Of a stretch of 64,000 bases of DNA, positions 54,067 through 64,000 are shown in pieces. Every line of letters begins with the position of its first letter. Positions within the stretch are counted from its first letter, which is position 1. The stretch is from CBDCFL01 sp965216135 (lineage in GTDB: Bacteria; Pseudomonadota; Alphaproteobacteria; Rhodobacterales; Rhodobacteraceae), in contig CBDCFL010000017.1 of assembly GCA_965216135.1 (NCBI GenBank), forward strand, positions 1-64,000, read 5' to 3'. Under the pieces are notes generated by a model. That model saw only the letters and a list, made by a program, of their open reading frames with translations. It was not told the DNA's origin and did no database searches. A program made the position numbers and the translations under genes.

Positions 54067-55037
54067 AGAGTCCGTCCGGAGACTTTATGTAGGATTACAG
54101 AGTTTTCGGAGCATGAGTCGAATGGACGCGAGCTTGATGAAGGCGAGCGCGTTGCGGTTGAGGTTCTCCCAGTCCTTGGCCAGTCGGCGGCAGCGGTTGA
54201 GCCAGGCGATGGTGCGTTCGACCACCCAACGCCTGGGCTGGACGACGAAGCCCTTCACCCGATCGGATCGCTTGACGATCTCGGTCTCGAGATCGGGCAG
54301 GATGCCGGCCAGGGCGCGGTGAAAGACCGGCCCCTGATAGGCGCTGTCGGCGAACAATTTCCCGAGAAAGGGAAACAGACCGAACAAGGTCGCCAGCAGC
54401 GCGAGACCGCCGTCGCGATCCTGAACGTCGGCGGCGGTGACGATGCCGTGCAGCAGCAAGCCTTGCGTATCGACCAGAACATGCCGCTTCTTGCCCTTGA
54501 TCAACTTGCCGGCATCGAAGCCGTGGCTGTCGATGCGAGCCCCCCTTTTTCAGCGCTTTTCACACTCTGACTGTCGATGATGCAGGCCGTGGGGCTGGCT
54601 TCGCGCGCGGCTTTCTCGCGGCACTTGAGGTAGAGCGCATGATGGATGCGATCCAGCGTGCCGTCCCAGTTCCACAGGCCGAGGTAATCATGCACGGTGC
54701 TTCTGGGCGGCAAATCCTTGGGCAGCGCGCGCCACTGGCAGCCGGTGCTCAGAATGTACATCACGCCGTTGATCACCTCGCGGATAGCGACGCGCCGTTT
54801 GCCGCCGCCGGGCTTGCCCGGCGGGATCAGCGGCTCGATATGCGCCCATTCCGCATCGGTCAGGTCGCTCGGATAACGCAGTTTGTCGCGGTTGTAGCGC
54901 GGGCGGTTGTCGGCAGTCCACATGGGGCACCTCAAGAGCAAATTCACCACCCCAGAGAATCACAGCTGATTCAGCTCTTCAAGAGGGGGCGCCGGATAAC
55001 CGATTCATCCGACTCATAAAGTCCCCGGACGGACACT
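54067..55037 (-). mobile_element. IS5-family element (IS427-like)
   Basis: About 971 bp with inverted repeats AGAGTCCGTCCGG / CCGGACGGACACT, the repeat continuing as (A/G)GACTTTATG, and TA at both flanks (54065-54066, 55038-55039). It is inserted directly in front of the vWA gene. Confidence 0.85.
54085..54950 (-). CDS. IS5-family (IS427-like) transposase in two frames
   Basis: The first frame (from 54950; homology from RYPSDLTDAEWAHIEPLIPP) contains MYILSTGCQWRALPKDLPP and IIDSQSVKSAEKGG (catalytic Asp). The second frame (54504 to 54085) contains KGKKRHVLVDTQGLLLHGIV, LFADSAYQGPVF (Asp) and VVERTIAWLNRCRRLAKDWE (Glu). They meet at a GAAAAAGGGGGGC run where one more G gives KGGARIDSHGFDAGKLIKG. 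Frame change at such A/G runs is common and often programmed in IS427-group elements. Confidence 0.82.
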
Positions 55038-55075
55038 TAGTTAATGGCGTAACGCAATTCGGCCAAATTTGCTAG

Positions 55076-55912
55076 GGCTTGTTGACGTTTAGGGATTCCC
55101 AAATCGGCTGATGACTGATTCAAGGTTGCAAACAGAGGAGAGCAGCCTTGATCCGCACAGTTCTGACCGACGCCCAATGGGCTGTCATCGCACCGCACTG
55201 CCTTGGCCGGGAATGCGACCCCGGTCGCACCGGCCCTGACCCGCGCCGGTTTGTCGAGGCAGTTCTCTGGATCTCGCGGACCGGATGCCCCTGGCGCGAC
55301 CTGCCGGAAGAGTTCGGGCGCTGGAACAGCGTGTTCAAGCGCTTCCGAAGGTGGGTGAGGGCCGACGCTTTCTATCGTATGTTCAGGGTATTAGCCGAAG
55401 ATGCAGACTTCGAATACACGATGATCGACGGTAGTATCGTCAAAGTCCACCGACACGGTCAGGGCGCAAAAGGGGGACTCAAAGCCAAGCCATCGGACGC
55501 TCTCGCGGCGGGATAACGACAAAGATCATGGCTCTGACGGACGCGCTCGGCAATCTGATCGACTTCCGCCTTCTGCCCGGTCAGGCGCATGACCTGCGGG
55601 GTACCGCCGCACTGATCGAGGGCCTCACCTGCGACCAGTTTCTCGCCGACCGTGCCTTCGACGCGAACTGGCTGCGCGAAGCGCTGACCAGTGCCGGGAT
55701 CGAGCCGGTAATCCCTCCAAAATCAAACCGCCGCTTCCCGGCGGAGTTCGACCGCCACACCTACAAATGGCGTCACCTGGTCGAAAACTTCTTCGGAAAG
55801 CTGAAGGAATACAGAGGGATCGCAATGCGTTCCTGCAAAACAGATGACAGCTTCAAAGCATTCATCTCGCTTGCTGCAATCGTCATTCAAACACGATGAA
55901 CGTCAACACCCC
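55076..55912 (+). mobile_element. IS5-family element with CTAG target repeat
   Basis: An 837-bp element with ends GGCTTGTTGACGTT / AACGTCAACACCCC and 4-bp repeats CTAG at 55072-55075 and 55913-55916, the YTAR target type of IS5. It lies between the IS427-like element and uvrA. Confidence 0.85.
55148..55899 (+). CDS. IS5-family transposase in two frames
   Basis: Frame one (55148-55516): LTDAQWAVIAPHCLG, VLWISRTGCPWRDLPEEFG, YTMIDGSIVKVHRHGQGAKG (catalytic Asp). Frame two (to 55899): MALTDALGNLIDFRLLPGQA, LADRAFDANWLRE (Asp), WRHLVENFFGKLKEYRGIA (Glu). They join at AAAAGGGGG near 55467, where an extra G gives AKGGTQSQAIGRSRGGITTK. A -1-type programmed frameshift is plausible. Confidence 0.85.
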
Positions 55913-56017
55913 CTAGTAGAGGCCCTTACCTTTCGCCGGACAATGGTGCGTCACGCTCCCGGTTGATGATGAAAAAGTCGCTAAACATTATGACCCCGAA
56001 AATCAAATACGGAAAAA

Positions 56018-56032
56018 GTTCGCTCTTTGTTC
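56018..56032. promoter_or_regulatory. LexA (SOS) box upstream of uvrA
   Basis: GTTC-GCTCTTT-GTTC, an exact GTTC-N7-GTTC alphaproteobacterial LexA site 66 bp before the uvrA start codon. It supports DNA-damage induction of uvrA. Confidence 0.85.
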
Positions 56033-56097
56033 TCATTTTTCGGTTGGATGCGATGACTATATCAACTATCTCTTAACCACAGGATTCAAGGACTGGC

Positions 56098-58956
<2,859 letters not shown>

Positions 58957-59036
58957 GGCGCACGCAGGCGTGATTTCGCGCCCTGGCGCGGCGCTGTTAG
59001 GCTCAAGCACCAGATCAGACCAGGGGGGGGCCCAGG

Positions 59037-59797
59037 ATGCAGACGCGCAGGAAATTCCTATACATGTCAGGTGCTGCAAGTGCAGCGACACTTCTGCCGA
59101 TGCCGGTTGGGGCGACCACCCGTCTGGGCGAAAGTTTTGCCGGTGGTGCGATCATCGTATTTCCGATCGCACATGCGTCCTTTGTCATGACCACGCCGGC
59201 TGGCACGATCTATGCCGATCCGGTCGGCAATCCGTCGGACTATGCGGGCCTGCCACCGGCGGACATGATCCTAGTGACGCACGAGCACGGCGATCATTTC
59301 AATGCCGGGACGTTGGCGGCGCTGAGCACCGAAGCGACCCAGCTGATCACCAATCCGGCGGTATATGCCATGCTGCCGGGAGATTTGCAGGCGCAGGCCA
59401 GTGAGATTGGCAACGGCGGTTCGATTGCCGGTGCCCGACCATTGACGCCATTCCAGCCTATAACATGACCGCAGACCGCCAGCGCTTTCACCCGCAGGGG
59501 CGCGACAACGGCTATGTGCTGACGATCGACAGGTTTCGCATCTATATTTCCGGCGATACCGAGGACATTCCGGCGATGCGCGCGTTGGCGGGCATTGACC
59601 TGGCCTTTGTCTGCATGAACTTGCCGTTTACCATGGATGTGGCCGCGGCGGCCTCGGCGGTCGCTGAGTTCAGACCGGCGGTTGTCTTTCCCTATCATTT
59701 CCGTGTCCAGGGCGAGGGTGGCACGCAAGACCCGGCACTATTCGCTGAACTGGTGGGCGATGCCAGCGACGTGCGGATCGGGCCGTGGTATAGCTGA
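59037..59797 (+). pseudogene. Tat-exported metallo-beta-lactamase-fold hydrolase, single frameshift
   Basis: Two frames of one gene. The first has a twin-arginine leader MQTRRKFLYMSGAASAATLL and the metal motif LVTHEHGDHFNAGTL (HxHxDH). The frame shifts around 59425-59445 (GGTGCCCGACCATTGACG), after which IDAIPAYNMTADRQRFHPQG and IYISGDTEDIPAMR continue to a C-terminal VVFPYHFRVQG. About 253 residues if joined. It resembles UlaG/YtkL-like lactonase-fold proteins. One lost base explains it; sequencing error is possible. Confidence 0.78.
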
Positions 59798-59811
59798 CAG
59801 GGGCTTTGCCG

Positions 59812-60405
59812 CTAATTATCCGCATGCCAGCGGTCCCAGTCGGCGGGCGTGTCCAGATCGGTAATCGCATGCGCGTCGGGCAGGGGCACGCCAACCACCG
59901 CTTCGCCCGCCAGCAAGACACGGGCACCCTGATCGCCGGTTAGGCCAGCGAACTGGCTAACCAGATCGGCGGGCAGGATCACCGGGTGGCCGGGTTGGTC
60001 GTTTGAGGTGCCGCGATGGACGCGTGTGGCACCGTCGCCGAGAAACGCGGCAATGACCGCGTTCATGTCGGCGGTGGTCATCTCGGGCATGTCGGCAGGC
60101 AGCACCATGACCGCAATGCCTGCGCGCGCCCGCGCGGCGTAGGCCCTGAAGGACGCCGCCATCCCGGTGCGGGCATCGGCGACGGACAATATGTCGACGT
60201 CTTCACCCACCAGTGCCGCCTGTCTGTCCGCTGCGCCTGCCTGTGGCAGCGTCACGATCACCCGCAAGCCGGTGGCAACCGCTCGCCTGACCACGCGCGT
60301 CATGAGCGGCTCACCGGCGATGTCCATCAACAGTTTGTCGCGCCCGCCCATCCGGATCGAGGCGCCGCCGGCCGGGATCAGGATCTCGACCGGTTGATCA
60401 CTCAT
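59812..60405 (-). CDS. MobA/MocA-like nucleotidyltransferase
   Basis: 197 residues of the NTP-transferase_3 fold. LIPAGGASIRMGGRDKLLMD (NTP-binding loop with Gly-x-x-Lys) and VMVLPADMPEMTTADMNAVI (metal-binding Asp in PADMP). Typical roles are molybdenum-cofactor guanylyl/cytidylyltransfer or a related sugar-phosphate nucleotidyltransfer. The start overlaps the livM stop by 4 bp, so it is the last gene of the liv operon. Confidence 0.85.
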   Translation of the reverse strand: MSDQPVEILIPAGGASIRMGGRDKLLMDIAGEPLMTRVVRRAVATGLRVIVTLPQAGAADRQAALVGEDVDILSVADARTGMAASFRAYAARARAGIAVMVLPADMPEMTTADMNAVIAAFLGDGATRVHRGTSNDQPGHPVILPADLVSQFAGLTGDQGARVLLAGEAVVGVPLPDAHAITDLDTPADWDRWHADN

Positions 60406-61700
60406 TTCTCAGGGATCAGACCGCGCGGGCTGAACCGAAGAACCAGCAACAGGATTACACCCATGGTCAAAAGCCGCATATGCGCGGCGCTGTCGATCAG
60501 ATGTTCTTTCAGCGCCGAGCCGTCAGCCATACCGGAGGTGATCACCTGCATGAACCAAAGGCCAATCGGCTCGACCTGGACCCAGAAAAACCAGATCATC
60601 AAGCCGCCCAAAACCGCGCCCCAGTTGTTGCCCGATCCGCCGACGATCACCATGACCCAAATGAGGAAGGTGAACCGCAAGGGTTGATAGGTGCCCGGTG
60701 TCAACTGGCTGTCCAGCGTCACCATCATGGCGCCGGCCAGCCCGCACACCGCCGAGCCCAGGATAAACACCTGCAAATGCCGGCGGGTCACATCCTTGCC
60801 CATCGCCTCGGCCGCCACCTCATTGTCTCTGATGGCGCGCATCATCCGCCCCCAGGGCGATTTCAGCGCCATTTCCGTGGCCCAGATTAGCACCAGCAGC
60901 ACGATGCCGAAGAGCCCTGCATAGCAGAGCTTTACAAAGATCGAACTGGCGATCACCGGATCAACGCCCAGCGCCTCGACACGGTTCAGAAAGGCCGATG
61001 AGTTTTGCAGGTCGATCTCATAAGGCACCGGACGCGGCAGGCCGATGACGTTTTTGACGCCGCGCGCCAGCCAGTCTTCGTTCTTCAGCAAGGCGATGAT
61101 AATCTCGGCAATGCCGAGTGTCGCAATGGCCAGATAATCCGAGCGCAGGCCAAGGGCGGTTTTGCCGATGATCCAGGCCGCACCGGCGGCCAACACGCCG
61201 CCGACTGGCCAGCCGATCAAAATGGGCAACCCGAGCCCGCCGAGATAGCCGGTTGTCGCCGGATTGATCGCCTCGACCGCGTCCACGCCGGGATCAAAGA
61301 CGCCGCGATAGACGAAAAATCCTACGATCAGCAAGGCAAGCATGGCCAAAGTCCGCAGCCCGCCCGCGGCCATGCGCCCGTAGACGATGATCGCCGCGCC
61401 AATCGTGGCAGCGCCAACAGCAAGACCGGCGATGACCCTGAGACCACCGGCTGCCCAGGCCTCGCCCACGGGGGCCGTTGACACCAGAACGGCGCCCAGC
61501 CCGCCGAGCGCGACAAAGCCCATAACGCCGACATTGAACAGGCCCGCATAGCCCCATTGCATATTGACGCCGAGCGCCATGATGGCGCTGATCAGGCCCA
61601 TATTCATGATCGCCAGCGCCACGTTCCACGAACTGGTTAGTCCGGTGAAAATGATCAGCCCGAAGACACTCGCAAAAAGCAGGATGTTGCGCGTATTCAT
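60402..61700 (-). CDS. livM: branched-chain amino acid ABC transporter permease LivM
   Basis: 432 residues with about ten hydrophobic segments. The family core reads NMQWGYAGLFNVGVMGFVAL, LRSDYLAIATLGIAEIIIAL and the EAA-like MMRAIRDNEVAAEAMGKDVT loop. Longer than many LivM proteins because of an extra region at residues ~80-150. The start overlaps livH by 4 bp. Confidence 0.93.
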   Translation of the reverse strand: MNTRNILLFASVFGLIIFTGLTSSWNVALAIMNMGLISAIMALGVNMQWGYAGLFNVGVMGFVALGGLGAVLVSTAPVGEAWAAGGLRVIAGLAVGAATIGAAIIVYGRMAAGGLRTLAMLALLIVGFFVYRGVFDPGVDAVEAINPATTGYLGGLGLPILIGWPVGGVLAAGAAWIIGKTALGLRSDYLAIATLGIAEIIIALLKNEDWLARGVKNVIGLPRPVPYEIDLQNSSAFLNRVEALGVDPVIASSIFVKLCYAGLFGIVLLVLIWATEMALKSPWGRMMRAIRDNEVAAEAMGKDVTRRHLQVFILGSAVCGLAGAMMVTLDSQLTPGTYQPLRFTFLIWVMVIVGGSGNNWGAVLGGLMIWFFWVQVEPIGLWFMQVITSGMADGSALKEHLIDSAAHMRLLTMGVILLLVLRFSPRGLIPEK

Positions 61701-62707
61701 ACCGCTTTCCCCCTAAACAGCCCGGTCGGTCGGAACAGCAGGACAATGACAAGGATGACGAAAGAGACCGCGAATTTGTAATCGGTCGACAGAAGTTGCA
61801 CCAACCCGCTTGGGTCCAGGCTGTCAGGCATCAGGTATGTCAGCACTTTTTTCCAGGCATAGGTGATCGTCACCTCGGAAAACGCGATCAGAAACCCCCC
61901 GGCGATCGCGCCAATGGGACTGCCGAGACCGCCTACAATGGCGCTGGCAAAGATCGGCAGCAACAGCTGAAAATAGGTGAACGGCTTGAAGCTCTTGTCC
62001 AGCCCGTAGAGCGTGCCGGCGATGGTTGCCAGGGCGGCGACGATGATCCAGGTATACATCACCACCCGCTCGGGGTTGATGCCCGACAAAAGCGCCAGGT
62101 CTTCGTTGTCGCTGAAGGCGCGCATGGATTTTCCGGTGCGGGTGCGGTTCAGAAACCAAAAAAGAACCGCGACCACGATCACCGCGGTGACCACGGTGAT
62201 CGCTGAGCTGGAGCGGATCGCCAGCCCCTCGCTAAGCCCGGTCATGGTCTTAAAGTTACGGGCCGAAATAATAAACCGCTCGCCATCTGCGAACCGCTGG
62301 TCGCCGACGCCGATGATGAACCTGACCAGCCCGTTCATGATGAACATAACCCCCATCGACACGATGACCAGGATGACCGGGGCGGCCTTGGCGCGGCGGT
62401 AGAATTGATAGACGACCTTGTCGGTGCCCAAGAGCAATAACGCGGTCGCGGCAATCCCGAAGGGCAGGGCGAGCAAAGCGGTGGGCAGGACGCCGAAACT
62501 GATCCCCCAAGATTGGAACAGCCAGGTCACAAGGATCGTGCACATGGCGCCAAAGGCCATGGTGTCGCCATGGGCAAAGTTGGAAAAGCGCAAAATGCCG
62601 TAGATCATCGTCACACCCAGCGCGCCGAGGGCAAGCTGGCTGCCGTAACTGATTGCAGGGATCAGGACGAAATTGGACAAGGCCACGATGGCGTTCAGGA
62701 AATCCAT
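61697..62707 (-). CDS. livH: branched-chain amino acid ABC transporter permease LivH
   Basis: 336 residues from MDFLNAIVALSNFVLIPAIS (start 62707, with GAGG upstream; an ATG at 62725 is also possible). Multiple membrane segments and the family motifs YGILRFSNFAHGDTMAFGAM and MRAFSDNEDLALLSGINPER. Partner of LivM. It overlaps the preceding small gene by 13 bp. Confidence 0.92.
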   Translation of the reverse strand: MDFLNAIVALSNFVLIPAISYGSQLALGALGVTMIYGILRFSNFAHGDTMAFGAMCTILVTWLFQSWGISFGVLPTALLALPFGIAATALLLLGTDKVVYQFYRRAKAAPVILVIVSMGVMFIMNGLVRFIIGVGDQRFADGERFIISARNFKTMTGLSEGLAIRSSSAITVVTAVIVVAVLFWFLNRTRTGKSMRAFSDNEDLALLSGINPERVVMYTWIIVAALATIAGTLYGLDKSFKPFTYFQLLLPIFASAIVGGLGSPIGAIAGGFLIAFSEVTITYAWKKVLTYLMPDSLDPSGLVQLLSTDYKFAVSFVILVIVLLFRPTGLFRGKAV

Positions 62708-63126
62708 AAGAATGCCACCTCGCAACGGCCATAAAACAGTTGATGGAAATTGAAATCGTCCTTGATAGCTCGGCGCGAAAGAACGCCCGTTCCGTCACGC
62801 CCGACAATCAGATGAACAAATGATCCGTCGTCTGCGTGATGGGTTACGCGATAGATTTCAAAGTCGCTCCAAGAGGCGACCTTCAGAATGCCCTCGCCTT
62901 CCAAGATGTGCTCCCAAGCGAAATCACCAACCGTCGCGACATTGCCATTCTCTGGCATTTGCCCCTGAAAACTTGCTTTGGTGGTTTGCGCGATACAATC
63001 CTCTGTGTCCGCGCAATGGAAGAACAGATTGCAGGCCAGGCTAATTGGTCCGGCGCCCGCAGACGCGTCTTTCGCAACGCTGAAACACAGAGCGAGGCAA
63101 CCGAGAGCTATGAATCCGTTCTTCAC
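62695..63126 (-). CDS. small secreted protein of unknown function within the liv operon
   Basis: 143 residues. A Sec-type signal peptide (MKNGFIALGCLALCFSVAKD, cleavage near ASA) precedes a domain with four cysteines (ACNLFFHCADTEDCIAQTT; GRCEV) and a beta-rich pattern. No family recognised. It lies between livF and livH, 2 bp from the livF stop and overlapping livH, so cotranslation is likely. It could be periplasmic; a link to transport is only positional. Confidence 0.75.
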   Translation of the reverse strand: MKNGFIALGCLALCFSVAKDASAGAGPISLACNLFFHCADTEDCIAQTTKASFQGQMPENGNVATVGDFAWEHILEGEGILKVASWSDFEIYRVTHHADDGSFVHLIVGRDGTGVLSRRAIKDDFNFHQLFYGRCEVAFLWIS

Positions 63127-63128
63127 CT

Positions 63129-63842
63129 TCAGCCCCCCAAAAAGCTCTGCCGCACTTCCGGATCGGCCAGCAGTTCCTTGCCCGTCCCGGTATGCCCATT
63201 ACGACCCTGCACCAGCACATAGCCCTTGTCGGCAATGGCCAGCGCCTGACGGGCGTTTTGTTCGACCATCAGAATTGAAATGCCGGTGCGCGCGACCTCG
63301 ATGATCCGGTCGAAAAGCTCGTCCATCACAATCGGGCTTACGCCCGCGGTCGGCTCGTCCAGCATCAGTACCTGCGGTTGGGTCATCAGGGCGCGCCCCA
63401 CCGCGACCTGCTGGCGTTGCCCGCCAGACAACTCACCGGCGGACTGGTTACGCTTTTCGCGCAGGATCGGGAAGAGGGTATAGACCTGCTCCATCGTGCT
63501 GGTAATATCGTCGCGGCGCAGAAAAGCGCCCATCTCAAGGTTTTCCTCGACCGTCAGCGAGGTGAAAATGTTCGAGGTCTGCGGCACGAAGGCCATGCCT
63601 TCGGCAACGCGCGCCTGCGGGCTGAGAGCGGTGATGTCCTTGCCGCCAATGCTGACCGCGCCTTGCCGGACGTTCAGCATCCCGAATATCGCTTTCATCG
63701 CGGTCGATTTGCCGGCGCCGTTGGGCCCGACGATCACCGCGATCTCGCCCTTTTCCACCGCGATCGTGCATTCGTGCAGGATGTCGGGGCCCTTGCCGTA
63801 GCCGCCGGTCATCGTGTCGCCGATCAGATATGGATGAGCCAA
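63129..63842 (-). CDS. livF: branched-chain amino acid ABC transporter ATPase LivF
   Basis: 237 residues. Walker A GPNGAGKSTAMKA, Q-loop FVPQTSNIFTSLTV, signature LSGGQRQQ, Walker B VLMLDEPTAGVSP and switch-His region MVEQNARQAL (Asn-Ala in LivF style). Follows livG. Confidence 0.94.
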   Translation of the reverse strand: MAHPYLIGDTMTGGYGKGPDILHECTIAVEKGEIAVIVGPNGAGKSTAMKAIFGMLNVRQGAVSIGGKDITALSPQARVAEGMAFVPQTSNIFTSLTVEENLEMGAFLRRDDITSTMEQVYTLFPILREKRNQSAGELSGGQRQQVAVGRALMTQPQVLMLDEPTAGVSPIVMDELFDRIIEVARTGISILMVEQNARQALAIADKGYVLVQGRNGHTGTGKELLADPEVRQSFLGG

Positions 63843-63889
63843 TTCAGCGTCCCCTGCTTTTTCTTGGAAAAATACTCATCTTGCCGTCA

Positions 63890-64000
63890 CTAACCCCCGA
63901 CCGCATCCTTGTTCTTCAGGCCCGTCCCAAGATAGGCCTCGATCACATGTTCATTGGCCTTGATCTCATCGAGCGTGCCCTCGGCCAGCACTTTGCCCTC
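63890..64000 (-). CDS. livG: branched-chain amino acid ABC transporter ATPase LivG, C-terminal end
   Basis: The frame is open at the window edge and ends at 63890: EGKVLAEGTLDEIKANEHVI then EAYLGTGLKNKDAVGG. The V-L-A-E-G-T-x-x-E-I and EAYLG motifs are the usual C terminus of LivG. The rest lies beyond the window. Confidence 0.88.
   Translation of the reverse strand, partial: EGKVLAEGTLDEIKANEHVIEAYLGTGLKNKDAVGG

Overview
The window looks like a chromosomal segment of an alphaproteobacterium, most probably of the Rhodobacterales/Roseobacter type. The housekeeping genes (dusA, purM-purN, rnd, lpdA, uvrA, livHMF) have that character, and uvrA carries a GTTC-N7-GTTC LexA box typical of that class. 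This is inference from gene character; no database was searched.

Layout. (1) 1-5.04 kb, core-like: 3' part of a cytochrome P450, dusA, a phytanoyl-CoA-dioxygenase-like gene split by an IS630-type element, and a family IV esterase. (2) 5.17-40.5 kb, accessory island. It opens with a 3' fragment of a tRNA-Asn gene, a classic attachment-site relic. It then alternates intact catabolic genes with insertion sequences and their debris. The catabolic genes are an Ldh2-type dehydrogenase, an Lrp regulator, a diaminopropionate ammonia-lyase-like PLP enzyme with an M20 amidohydrolase, an aminotransferase, DinB with a flavin monooxygenase and a bicupin, a DadA-type oxidase, a polar amino acid ABC transporter, a VOC protein, a second DadA-type oxidase with HyuA-HyuB, a truncated GntR regulator and a solitary EctC-like cupin. 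(3) 40.9-46.5 kb, core: purM-purN, rnd, lpdA. (4) 46.5-54.0 kb: one gene for a secreted von Willebrand factor A protein with five ~85-residue repeats, broken into three pieces by an IS3 element and by an IS1380 element that itself contains an IS630-type and an IS1595 element. (5) 54.0-55.9 kb: two IS5-family elements. (6) 56-64 kb, core: uvrA, a frameshifted Tat-exported metallo-hydrolase, a MobA-like nucleotidyltransferase and a branched-chain amino acid ABC transporter operon.

How the genes work together. The strongest non-obvious signal is a ~100-190 bp leader present four times (12.8, 26.7, 28.7 and 30.3 kb). It has two operator-like half sites 30 bp apart and the same promoter: TTGACC, 16 bp, then a -10 of TAAGAT (12.8 and 26.7 kb), TAGGAT (28.7 kb) or TAGGGT (30.3 kb). 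It precedes the amino acid ABC transporter, the VOC gene, the oxidase-hyuAB operon and a decayed PLP-enzyme/aminotransferase pair, so these scattered units look like one regulon. A plausible job is uptake and stepwise breakdown of an N-acylated or cyclic amino-acid-like compound: ABC import, HyuAB ring opening, M20 deacylation, then ammonia-lyase, aminotransferase and flavin oxidase steps. The substrate cannot be read from sequence.

Mobile DNA. Three related IS630-type elements (here called ISa, ISb and ISc, two copies each) all sit between identical 3-bp TNA repeats rather than the TA expected for IS630. Their transposases pass through a slippery A7/A8 run at the same codon. An IS1202/ISNCY-like element has a perfect 17-bp target duplication. 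No CRISPR array, rRNA or complete tRNA was found.
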